Shown piece after piece: positions 1 to 4,704 of a stretch of DNA of 5,103 bases. This DNA is from UMGS1052 sp045532035 (GTDB lineage Bacteria; Bacillota; Clostridia; Oscillospirales; CAG-382): positions 1 to 5,103 of the forward strand of contig JAZSFD010000137.1 of NCBI GenBank assembly GCA_045532035.1, read 5' to 3'. The position numbers and the translations under genes were made by a program. Under the pieces are notes generated by a model, which searched no databases, was not told where the DNA came from, and saw nothing but the letters and a program-made list of their open reading frames with translations. Every line of letters begins with the position of its first letter. Positions within the stretch are counted from its first letter, which is position 1.

Positions 1-17
1 AGATAGGAGATAAGACA

Positions 18-233
18 ATGACAAAGACACTACTCAAGACCCCTTACAGGGCGGCAAAGGAAAAACAGGACTTGGCGATACTCAAGGACTGGAATGAAAT
101 GACATCAATCCCTGGCCAGAGCCACACAATGGTCACACAGGCGTTGATGAAGAAATACAACCTGCACAGTCCGTCGGCTATCTGGTCGGCAAGACGCAGG
201 GCGGAGAAGCTGCTGGAGCAGCAGGAGGCATGA
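18..233 (+). CDS. Small basic helical protein, putative DNA-binding (71 aa, unknown function)
   Basis: I do not recognise a named family. The protein is short, rich in Lys and Arg, and predicted by eye to be mostly helical. A segment from about residue 18 (DLAILKDWNEM) through MVTQALMKKYNLHSPSAIW to a basic tail ARRRAEKLL resembles small proteins found in early regions of Bacteroidota phages, in which 'KYNLHS...IW..R+R' reads like a helix-turn-helix recognition segment. DNA binding is an inference from charge and this resemblance. The ATG is preceded by TAGGAGA at 4-10 with a spacer of about 7 bases, which supports the start. The stop is one base upstream of the next ATG, so the two genes are probably co-translated. 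An upstream promoter, if any, lies outside the window. Confidence 0.75.
   Translation: MTKTLLKTPYRAAKEKQDLAILKDWNEMTSIPGQSHTMVTQALMKKYNLHSPSAIWSARRRAEKLLEQQEA
223..228 (+). promoter_or_regulatory. Ribosome binding site for the CxxC protein gene
   Basis: A perfect AGGAGG lies six bases before the ATG at 235 and inside the last codons of the preceding gene. It fixes the start of the 95-aa protein and suggests translational coupling. Confidence 0.7.
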
Positions 234-234
234 C

Positions 235-522
235 ATGTATTGCGATGTATGTATGGGGATCAACAGCCACAAATGTCCGGTATGCGGTGAGCAGCCGAGG
301 CAGATTGAATGTCCGACATGCGGAGGCAGCGGAGCGGTAGCCTACTGGGCTATGAACCTCGAGACCGAGGAGGAGACGACGGTCACCTTCGAGGCTTGGA
401 GCTGCATACCGGAGACAGCCGAGGAAGCGAGGAGCCGAGGTCAGAAATGGCACAGGCTCGAAATGGAGAAATGCGAGGAGTGCGACGGCACCGGATTGAT
501 ATGGGAGGAACAGTCATGGTAG
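235..522 (+). CDS. DnaJ-type zinc-finger-like small protein with four CxxC pairs (95 aa)
   Basis: The sequence shows four CxxC knuckles: C3/C6, C14/C17, C26/C29 and C80/C83. The last two pairs are in the form CPTCGGSG and CEECDGTG, matching the CxxCxGxG repeat of the cysteine-rich domain of DnaJ. There is no J domain (no HPD) and no substrate-binding domain, so it is not a DnaJ chaperone. It most likely binds one or two zinc ions as a small structural or nucleic-acid/protein-binding module; its role is unknown. Residues 40-78, between the third and fourth pairs, are acidic and may form a separate loop or helix. A further Cys is at position 57. The gene starts one base after the preceding stop, has a perfect AGGAGG, and its end overlaps the next gene by seven bases. 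Similar CxxCxGxG miniproteins are common in phage early regions. Confidence 0.8.
   Translation: MYCDVCMGINSHKCPVCGEQPRQIECPTCGGSGAVAYWAMNLETEEETTVTFEAWSCIPETAEEARSRGQKWHRLEMEKCEECDGTGLIWEEQSW
504..508 (+). promoter_or_regulatory. Ribosome binding site deciding the start of the HTH gene
   Basis: GGAGG (within GGGAGGA) lies seven bases before the ATG at 516. This favours 516 over the far-upstream in-frame ATG at 309, whose extension reads as arginine/glycine-rich out-of-frame sequence of the zinc-finger gene. The downstream ATG at 528 is a weaker alternative. Confidence 0.65.
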
Positions 523-737
523 AGACAATGCTGACGATCAACGAGGTCGCAGGGCTGACCCAGTTGAGCATATCACACATTTACCACCTTGTCAAGGACA
601 AGGCGATACCCCACTACAAGCTGGGATCGGCGGTAAGGTTCAAGAAGACCGAGATTGCGGAGTGGCTGCAATCGAAACGGGTTTACACGAAACAGGAGAT
701 TAACAGGGAAGCCGACACCTATACGGCAACCCACTAA
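516..737 (+). CDS. Excisionase/AlpA-like helix-turn-helix DNA-binding protein (73 aa)
   Basis: The protein matches the MerR-type 'HTH_17' excisionase pattern: a start of LTINEVAGLTQLSISHIYHLVKDKAIP (residues 6 to about 32), then HYKLGSAVRFKKTEIAEWLQSKR (33 to 55). The turn between the two helices, the recognition helix SHIYHLVK, the wing 'YKLGSAVRF' and the following 'EIAEWL' helix are all present. Such proteins bind DNA as excisionases, as AlpA-type activators of integrase or lysis genes, or as small repressors. No integrase lies nearby, so the exact role is open. The start at 516 overlaps the end of the upstream CxxC gene (ATGGTAG contains that gene's stop) and has a good Shine-Dalgarno. 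The length is typical for the family. The C-terminal tail from about 56 to 73 is polar and without a recognisable motif. Confidence 0.85.
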   Translation: MVETMLTINEVAGLTQLSISHIYHLVKDKAIPHYKLGSAVRFKKTEIAEWLQSKRVYTKQEINREADTYTATH

Positions 738-748
738 ACACAGTGACA

Positions 749-1498
749 ATGGAAGATCAGAAGAAGAAAAATCTGGGACTCTACGAGTTTTGGAGGGCGT
801 GTCCGGCAGAGGCTATTAAGCCGATAAAAGGCGGTAAGCTGGCCGGAAAGTCTGACATCAATCCGGTATGGCGAATCAAGGTACTGACGGAGAAGTTCGG
901 ACCATGCGGCGAGGGCTGGTACATCGAGGAGGTGGAACGCTGGACGAACGAGACTTCTGCAGGAGAGGTCGGAGCCTATGTCAAGGTACACCTGTACTAC
1001 AAGACCAGCTCCGGAGAATGGAGCAAGCCGGTTGTCGGTGTCGGAGGAAACAAGCTCGTGGGAAAGGGCGTCGGCGCGGAGCAGAACGACGAGGCTTGGA
1101 AAATGGCTATGACGGACGCGATGTCGGTAGCCTGCAAGAATCTGGGTATCGCGGCGGATGTCTATTTCGCGAAAGACCGCACGAAGTACACCCTGCAGGA
1201 GGAGGTGGAGCAGCGCGGACAGACCGGACGATCAGCCGGCAGGCAGCAGGGCTCACAGCAGCAACCGACCCAGCAGGTGGCAAAGACGCGTGTAACGATG
1301 CACGCCCTCCAGACCGGAGCCCACAGCAAGGAGGTCGTATGGCTCGCAGGGTACAACCCAGCCGACAAGGAGGCGTATGCCAACGCCCGCACCTCACTCT
1401 GGAACGCCTTTGAATGGGAGTCCGGCGATGTATTCCTTGAGCTTGAGAAAATGGCTAACGGAGTAAGAAGATCACAACAACAAACTCAAAATTCATAA
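749..1498 (+). CDS. Putative single-strand DNA annealing protein, Rad52/Sak-like (249 aa)
   Basis: This protein resembles phage proteins usually described as Rad52/Sak-like annealing proteins, which pair complementary single strands during phage recombination. Visible signatures are 'SDINPVWRIKVLTEKFG' (residues 35-51) followed by 'CGEGWY' (53-58), a beta-rich middle, a Gly-rich 'VGGNKLVGKG' (98-107), and 'DEAWKMAMTDAMSVACKNLG' (114-133) then 'AADVYF..DRTKY' (136-147). This order (beta core, then an 'A.TDA...A...LG..ADVY' helix) is what Rad52-type proteins show. Residues about 150-178 form a Gln/Gly-rich linker, and 179-249 form a separate helical tail that may contact partners such as SSB; that last point is inference. 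Start choice: ATG 749 is preferred; an in-frame GTG at 743 would add two residues. Neither has a Shine-Dalgarno. The following Gp157-like gene begins four bases after the stop. The family assignment is by motif memory and not proven. Confidence 0.65.
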   Translation: MEDQKKKNLGLYEFWRACPAEAIKPIKGGKLAGKSDINPVWRIKVLTEKFGPCGEGWYIEEVERWTNETSAGEVGAYVKVHLYYKTSSGEWSKPVVGVGGNKLVGKGVGAEQNDEAWKMAMTDAMSVACKNLGIAADVYFAKDRTKYTLQEEVEQRGQTGRSAGRQQGSQQQPTQQVAKTRVTMHALQTGAHSKEVVWLAGYNPADKEAYANARTSLWNAFEWESGDVFLELEKMANGVRRSQQQTQNS

Positions 1499-1502
1499 CG
1501 GT

Positions 1503-2126
1503 ATGGAAAGCATTTACAAATTATCAGAAAGAGCCGTCGCAATCTCAACGAGATACGAACAGGCAAGAGCCGCCCTTGAGGAAATGTACGAGGAGAACGG
1601 CGGAGAGGTTACAGCCGAGACCGAGGAAATGTCGGCAGAGCTTGAAGAACTTGAGCAGATACAGCGTCAGATCGCCGAGGAGTTCGTGAAATTTCCAGAC
1701 GAGTATGCAGCATGGTTCAAGGATGTCGAGGCGCAGAAAGCCGTTATTCAGGCGCAGAGAAAGGCAATCGAGGAGGAGCAGAAGAAAGTCCTTGCCAAAT
1801 ACGACGCTCAAATCAAGAAAAAGGACAGCACTCTGGAATGGATCAAGCAGAACATGGAGGCTGCAATGATATTGGCACAGGTCGAGAAGTTCGACAAGAA
1901 GAAGACCGGAGGAATGTTCAGCATCTACTTCCAGACGAGCAAGTCGGTGGATGTGGACGAAGATGTAGCACTCAAGAAGTACGAGGACAGCATCAATAAG
2001 CTTCGGGCGACGCTTCCGGACTGGCTGATCCTTAACACGAAGATCAGTAAGTCTGTGGCCGGAAAGCTGGAGGAACTTCCGGAGGGATTCGAGCGCAAGC
2101 AGTCAAAGACACTGATAATCCGATAG
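1503..2126 (+). CDS. Siphovirus Gp157-family coiled-coil protein (207 aa)
   Basis: The layout matches the Gp157 family: a long charged coiled coil (about residues 10-130, rich in Glu, Lys, Gln and Ala), then a compact beta-containing tail starting 'GGMFSIYFQTSKSVDVDED' (136-154) and ending in a short strand 'KTLIIR' (202-207). Members are about 160-210 aa, so this one appears complete. Gp157 was first noted in a streptococcal phage and linked with phage resistance. The architecture also resembles Gam-type proteins that bind DNA ends and block host exonuclease; that link is my inference from shape and from its position next to an annealing protein. The ATG follows the upstream stop by four bases and has no Shine-Dalgarno, which points to coupled translation. 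The early part 'EENGGEVTAETEEMSAELEE' is unusually acidic. Confidence 0.8.
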   Translation: MESIYKLSERAVAISTRYEQARAALEEMYEENGGEVTAETEEMSAELEELEQIQRQIAEEFVKFPDEYAAWFKDVEAQKAVIQAQRKAIEEEQKKVLAKYDAQIKKKDSTLEWIKQNMEAAMILAQVEKFDKKKTGGMFSIYFQTSKSVDVDEDVALKKYEDSINKLRATLPDWLILNTKISKSVAGKLEELPEGFERKQSKTLIIR

Positions 2127-2130
2127 CCTT

Positions 2131-2343
2131 ATGATACTGATCACGAACAACCAACGCGACCAGCTTATCCGTATGCTTGCACTGCTTCCTCAGATTGAAA
2201 GCAACAGCAGTCGGGTTCGTGAGACAATCCGGAAGTCAAAGATTCTGCGCAGGAAATTGGCAGAGCGTCCGGAGATCAGTACGGAAGAATTCAAGAAACT
2301 CGAAATCGAAAGGAGGACAGACAATGGCGAAGAAAGACAGTAG
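2131..2343 (+). CDS. Small charged helical protein of unknown function (70 aa)
   Basis: No family is recognised. The protein is almost entirely helix-forming, with an N-terminal segment 'NNQRDQLIRMLALLPQIESNSS' (residues 6-27) and a strongly basic stretch 'RVRETIRKSKILRRKLAERP' (28-47), followed by an acidic/basic tail. Short proteins of this look occur just upstream of replication genes in Bacteroidota phages, but no function is assigned. The ATG is four bases after the Gp157-like stop without a Shine-Dalgarno. The last 20 bases overlap the start of the replication gene, and the ribosome binding site of that gene is inside this one, so a role in coupling translation is plausible. It could alternatively be dispensable. 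Confidence 0.7.
   Translation: MILITNNQRDQLIRMLALLPQIESNSSRVRETIRKSKILRRKLAERPEISTEEFKKLEIERRTDNGEERQ
2311..2316 (+). promoter_or_regulatory. Ribosome binding site deciding the start of the replication protein gene
   Basis: A perfect AGGAGG sits seven bases before the ATG at 2324. This chooses 2324 over the in-frame ATG at 2177, and the protein from 2324 begins directly with the conserved 'YLTHDLGARNDPKL' domain. Confidence 0.8.
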
Positions 2344-3271
2344 ACCGTACCTTACACACGACCTCGGCGCTCGCAACGACCCGAAGCTCATGGGAATGGT
2401 GCTGGAAATGGGAGGTATCGGCAAGGCTATCTGGTGGGACTTGGTCGAAATGCTCTGGGAGCAGGAGGGCTACCTGCCAATGAACTTCAAGATGCTTGCC
2501 TTTGATCTTCGCTACTGTTCCCCTGCAGATATCGAGAGGGTTGTCACCGAGTTCGACCTGTTCCAGAATGACGGAGAGAAGTTCTGGAATGTGTCGGCGC
2601 TTGCAAGGATTCAGCATAAGGCGAAAGTTTCCGCCCAAAGAAGCGAAGCCGGCAGAGCTGGAGGCATAGTAACTCAAGCGCACAGGGCTGCTCAAGCAAG
2701 CGAAGTAGCACCGCCTGAACAACCATCAAGCAACGCAGAAGCAAATGATAAGCAAATGCTTGGAGGTTGCTTAAGCAGCTCGGAAGCAATAAATAAATAT
2801 ATATTCAATAAATTAACAAACTTAAATAATCAAGATAAGTCTATCTATACCGCATGCGCGGGAGAGGACATAGAGAGTTTTTTTATAATTTTCCATTTTG
2901 AGAAGAACAGCCGCAGAGCGGCTCATGAAGTGGCCAGATTCCTGGCGCACTACTCCCCTACGAACTGGATGATCGGCGGACAGCCGGTCCACAGCAAGGA
3001 GGCTCTTGCAAGAAAATGGACGGTCGAAGATCCTACTGACCGCCTGTATAAAGACGAGAAGCCCCTGTCTTACCTGAAAGCAGCATACATCAACGCAAGA
3101 CAAGCCGGAGACGAGGAACGCTGGCGACTTGTCAAGGAAGTGCGAGACATGAGCTGCAGGATGGCAGACGGACAGGTTCAGTACTCCTTTGCCTGTACAG
3201 ACGCTGCAAAGCAGCTGATCATCCGGTATGCTCCGAAAGTCGATGGTTTCATCCTTAATTTCTCAAGATAG
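2324..3271 (+). CDS. Replication-initiator-like protein with Lin1244/Lin1753-type (DUF4373) N-terminal domain (315 aa)
   Basis: Residues about 9-105 match the N-terminal domain of Lin1244/Lin1753-like proteins (DUF4373): 'YLTHDLGARNDPKLMGM' (9-25), 'GIGKAIWWDLVEMLWEQEG' (31-49) and 'VTEFDLF' (74-80) before the shorter strand of 'FWNVSAL'. The domain is a winged-helix-type fold related to DnaD-like replication proteins of phages and plasmids. A C-terminal segment (about 201-232, 'VARFLAHYSPTNWMIGG' to 'ALARKW') matches the helical tail module found in such initiators, where it is thought to aid DNA or helicase-loader contact. Residues about 112-180 form a low-complexity, polar linker rich in Ala, Ser, Asn and Gln. 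Within its coding DNA lie a hexamer cluster and an AT-rich tract (see repeat and AT entries). The length and domain order are usual for the family. The role in opening the origin is inferred from the family. Confidence 0.8.
   Translation: MAKKDSRPYLTHDLGARNDPKLMGMVLEMGGIGKAIWWDLVEMLWEQEGYLPMNFKMLAFDLRYCSPADIERVVTEFDLFQNDGEKFWNVSALARIQHKAKVSAQRSEAGRAGGIVTQAHRAAQASEVAPPEQPSSNAEANDKQMLGGCLSSSEAINKYIFNKLTNLNNQDKSIYTACAGEDIESFFIIFHFEKNSRRAAHEVARFLAHYSPTNWMIGGQPVHSKEALARKWTVEDPTDRLYKDEKPLSYLKAAYINARQAGDEERWRLVKEVRDMSCRMADGQVQYSFACTDAAKQLIIRYAPKVDGFILNFSR
2694..2789 (+). repeat. Cluster of AAGCAA hexamers, candidate iterons
   Basis: AAGCAA occurs at 2694, 2728, 2739, 2750 and 2784, and its complement TTGCTT at 2767-2772, giving six copies in 96 bases. 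Two of them are extended to AAGCAAATG 11 bases apart (2739-2747 and 2750-2758). The inverted copy lies next to the 8-base palindrome GCTTAAGC (2769-2776). Elsewhere in the window I found the direct hexamer only near 2199 and 3520. The copies fall in all three codon phases of the surrounding gene, so they are not just a repeated peptide. Spacings are irregular, unlike classic iterons, so binding by the initiator is only a suggestion. Confidence 0.45.
2788..2840. other. AT-rich tract, candidate DNA-unwinding element of an intragenic origin
   Basis: By hand count six of these 53 bases are G or C (about 11%); the first 43 hold only three. The tract includes AAATAAATATATATT-type sequence. It begins right after the last AAGCAA hexamer and lies in the disordered linker of the replication gene, the same layout as the lambda origin in gene O. 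A second T-rich stretch (2878-2899, two G/C in 22) follows. It encodes a low-complexity Asn/Lys/Ile-rich segment, which would tolerate such composition. Confidence 0.45.
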
Positions 3272-3272
3272 C

Positions 3273-4001
3273 ATGAAGACCACCGACACAATAATCCTCG
3301 ATGCAATCCAGCTGGTATGCCAATTCAAGGAATCCTCGAAGCTTCATCCCGTACTTTGCGACGAACTGGAGCTGGAGACAAACACCAAAGGCATAGATAA
3401 AGCGGAAAGGCAGGAAGCACTGCAGAGGCTTGAAGCCGCCGGACACATCAGGCGAGGAAGAACAATCAACCGATACTATTATGTACCAACAATCAAAGAC
3501 AAGGATATGAACGCTTATGAAGCAAAACTAAAAAAGTACCTCGATGAAACTGCCAGCAAAGACAAGGCGTTTGCCGAGAAGTATGCAGCAAAGATCGAGA
3601 AAGACGGAGGCATAGACAAGTCCATCAAGGGATGCGGCGACTACATCGCCAGCGAGGTCTCCAAGAACAGGAAGCGGCAAGTGTGGACCGATCCGGAAAT
3701 CTACGGAATGGCTCTGCATTACTACGACGAGGGTCTGACGGCTCCTACGAACACTCCACGATACGATGTGGTTGTCACCAATCCGGAACTGACGGAGGAA
3801 GACAAGAAACGCCTTGAAATCGAGGCAAAACAAGCCGTTGAAGCCGATTACAGACGCAAAGCGGAGCAACGCATCAAGGACGAGGCTGAAAGGGCTGAAA
3901 AACGCCGTAAACAAGCCGAGCAGAAAAAGCAGGAGCAGCTTGAAAAGAAACGCAAGGAGCTGGAGGCAGAGGCGACATTATTCAGTTTTGAGGAGGAATA
4001 G
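3273..4001 (+). CDS. PcfK-like protein with N-terminal winged-helix-like extension (242 aa)
   Basis: From about residue 79 the sequence follows the PcfK-like pattern: 'MNAYEAKLKKYLDETASKDK', 'GCGDYIASEVSK', then 'DPEIYGMALHYYDE' and a 'VVVTNPELTEEDKKR' strand/helix start. The rest is a long charged helix (about 165-230) and a C-terminal 'ATLFSFEEE'. PcfK is named from the pheromone plasmid pCF10 of Enterococcus; its biochemical role is not established, and in phages it usually accompanies PcfJ, as here. The first 72 residues are extra compared with PcfK-like proteins of about 130-160 aa that I recall: helices around 'IILDAIQLVC', 'LHPVLCDEL' and 'AERQEALQRLEAAGHI' followed by a wing-like 'RRGRTINRYYYV' look like a winged-helix fold. 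Start at 3273 is chosen because it lies one base after the upstream stop; an in-frame ATG at 3228 would overlap the replication gene. There is no Shine-Dalgarno at 3273. Confidence 0.75.
   Translation: MKTTDTIILDAIQLVCQFKESSKLHPVLCDELELETNTKGIDKAERQEALQRLEAAGHIRRGRTINRYYYVPTIKDKDMNAYEAKLKKYLDETASKDKAFAEKYAAKIEKDGGIDKSIKGCGDYIASEVSKNRKRQVWTDPEIYGMALHYYDEGLTAPTNTPRYDVVVTNPELTEEDKKRLEIEAKQAVEADYRRKAEQRIKDEAERAEKRRKQAEQKKQEQLEKKRKELEAEATLFSFEEE
3991..3996 (+). promoter_or_regulatory. Ribosome binding site for the 112-aa protein gene
   Basis: AGGAGG seven bases before the ATG at 4004, lying within the last codons of the PcfK-like gene, supports that start and suggests coupling. Confidence 0.7.
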
Positions 4002-4003
4002 CC

Positions 4004-4342
4004 ATGAAAGACTGTGATGAAATCAGAGAATGGTATCAGGAGCAGCGCCAGCGTAAGGAGCAGTCCAGAATGGATTACTGCAAGAGGCAGATCGAGGCGC
4101 TGGGATATCCGGTGACGGTGTACCCTGACGGCAAGAAGCTGACATTTGAACTCAACGGCAACACGATCACTGTGTTTCCGTACAAGGGCTGGTGTACCGG
4201 CAAGGGCATCAAGGACGGGCGAGGAATCCAGAACCTGCTGAACCGCTTGAGAAAGGAGCGTCGCCAAAGGCTGGAGCTGGAGAATACGGAGTTTGACTGT
4301 GGCCACAATGTGGATCATAACCCAAAGGAGGAGCAGATATGA
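4004..4342 (+). CDS. Conserved-looking phage protein of unknown function (112 aa)
   Basis: No function is known to me. The N-terminal 30 residues are a charged helix (EWYQEQRQRKEQSRMDYCKRQI). The core, residues about 34-80, has alternating strands: 'GYPVTVYPDGKKLTFELNGNT', 'ITVFPYKGWCTGKGI', 'KDGRGIQNLLNRL'. The 'FPY.GW.TGK.IKDGRG..NLL' motif (58-79) recurs in small uncharacterised proteins of Bacteroidota phages, which helps link the window to that host group. The C-terminal tail (83-112) is charged with 'CGHNVDH' near the end. It sits between a PcfK-like gene and a GNAT gene, with its stop overlapping the GNAT start. The good AGGAGG supports the ATG at 4004. It could bind nucleic acid or protein, but nothing in the sequence decides this. 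Confidence 0.75.
   Translation: MKDCDEIREWYQEQRQRKEQSRMDYCKRQIEALGYPVTVYPDGKKLTFELNGNTITVFPYKGWCTGKGIKDGRGIQNLLNRLRKERRQRLELENTEFDCGHNVDHNPKEEQI
4326..4331 (+). promoter_or_regulatory. Ribosome binding site for the GNAT gene
   Basis: AGGAGG (inside AAAGGAGGAG) lies seven bases before the ATG at 4339 and ten before the adjacent in-frame ATG at 4342. It favours 4339, although 4342 cannot be excluded. Confidence 0.7.
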
Positions 4343-4704
4343 TGCAGAGATTGTTCAGAAGAAAGGTGATCGTCCAGAAATGCACCGTCGAGCTTGGCAC
4401 ATACTTCAAGCTCATGAAGAAAGACGGCAAGGCTTCATGCTCGATATGGATCGAGGGAAACACGCCGGTACTCTGTGACCTGTATGTGAGCAAGAGCCAC
4501 AGGAAAAGAGGCATCGCGACAAAGATGATCAGGCTGTGCGAGGAGATTGTCAAGGAGGAGGGCTTTGAGCACATCTTCCTATGGACGAGAGAGGGAAGCT
4601 GGCTCGTGATGTGGTACAGGCAGAAAGGCTATGAGCCGACAGGGGAAATCCTGTTAAGACCTGGGGAATCATTCAGAAACATTTGGCTACGAAAGGAACT
4701 ATGA
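4339..4704 (+). CDS. GNAT-family N-acetyltransferase (121 aa)
   Basis: The protein contains a recognisable GCN5-related acetyltransferase core that transfers an acetyl group from acetyl-CoA to an amine. The central strand 'VLCDLYVS' (44-51) leads into the acetyl-CoA loop 'RKRGIA' (55-60, fitting R/Q-x-x-G-x-G/A) and helix 'TKMIRLCEEIVKEEG'. The later strand 'HIFLWT' (78-83) and helix-turn 'WYRQKGYEPTGE' (92-103) match the classic C-terminal GNAT segment in which a Tyr can act near the thioester. The N-terminal part (1-43) is shorter than in many GNATs. There is no ribbon-helix-helix partner upstream, so it is not an obvious TacA/TacT-type toxin-antitoxin pair. The substrate is unknown. Its ATG overlaps the upstream stop as ATGA-type coupling and its stop overlaps the next ATG, so it is embedded in the operon. 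Confidence 0.8.
   Translation: MMQRLFRRKVIVQKCTVELGTYFKLMKKDGKASCSIWIEGNTPVLCDLYVSKSHRKRGIATKMIRLCEEIVKEEGFEHIFLWTREGSWLVMWYRQKGYEPTGEILLRPGESFRNIWLRKEL

Noticed and set aside
309..515. A long open frame upstream of the HTH start, adding an Arg/Gly-rich 69-residue extension
   Set aside because: It overlaps the zinc-finger gene in another frame, has a composition typical of a shadow frame, and the Shine-Dalgarno at 504-508 points to ATG 516.
868..1413. A 181-codon open frame inside the annealing protein gene
   Set aside because: Arg/Gly-rich shadow of the real gene, with no recognisable motif and no independent Shine-Dalgarno.
2165..2173. TTATCCGTA resembling a DnaA box
   Set aside because: Two mismatches from TTATCCACA, isolated and inside the 70-aa gene.
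2177..2323. In-frame upstream extension of the replication protein
   Set aside because: It overlaps the 70-aa gene, and its translation lacks the family start; the AGGAGG at 2311-2316 selects ATG 2324.
2874..2895. TATAAT within a T-rich stretch, which could look like a promoter -10 element
   Set aside because: It lies inside the replication gene with no fitting -35 element at the right distance and no gene start downstream; composition explains it.
2822..3103. Minus-strand open frame across the AT-rich region
   Set aside because: No Shine-Dalgarno or family resemblance; it opposes a well-supported plus-strand gene.
4298..4317. Palindrome TGTGGCCACA next to TGTGGATCA, which is close to a DnaA box (one mismatch)
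   Set aside because: A single site inside a coding region, with no cluster and no AT-rich flank; the better origin candidate is at 2694-2900.
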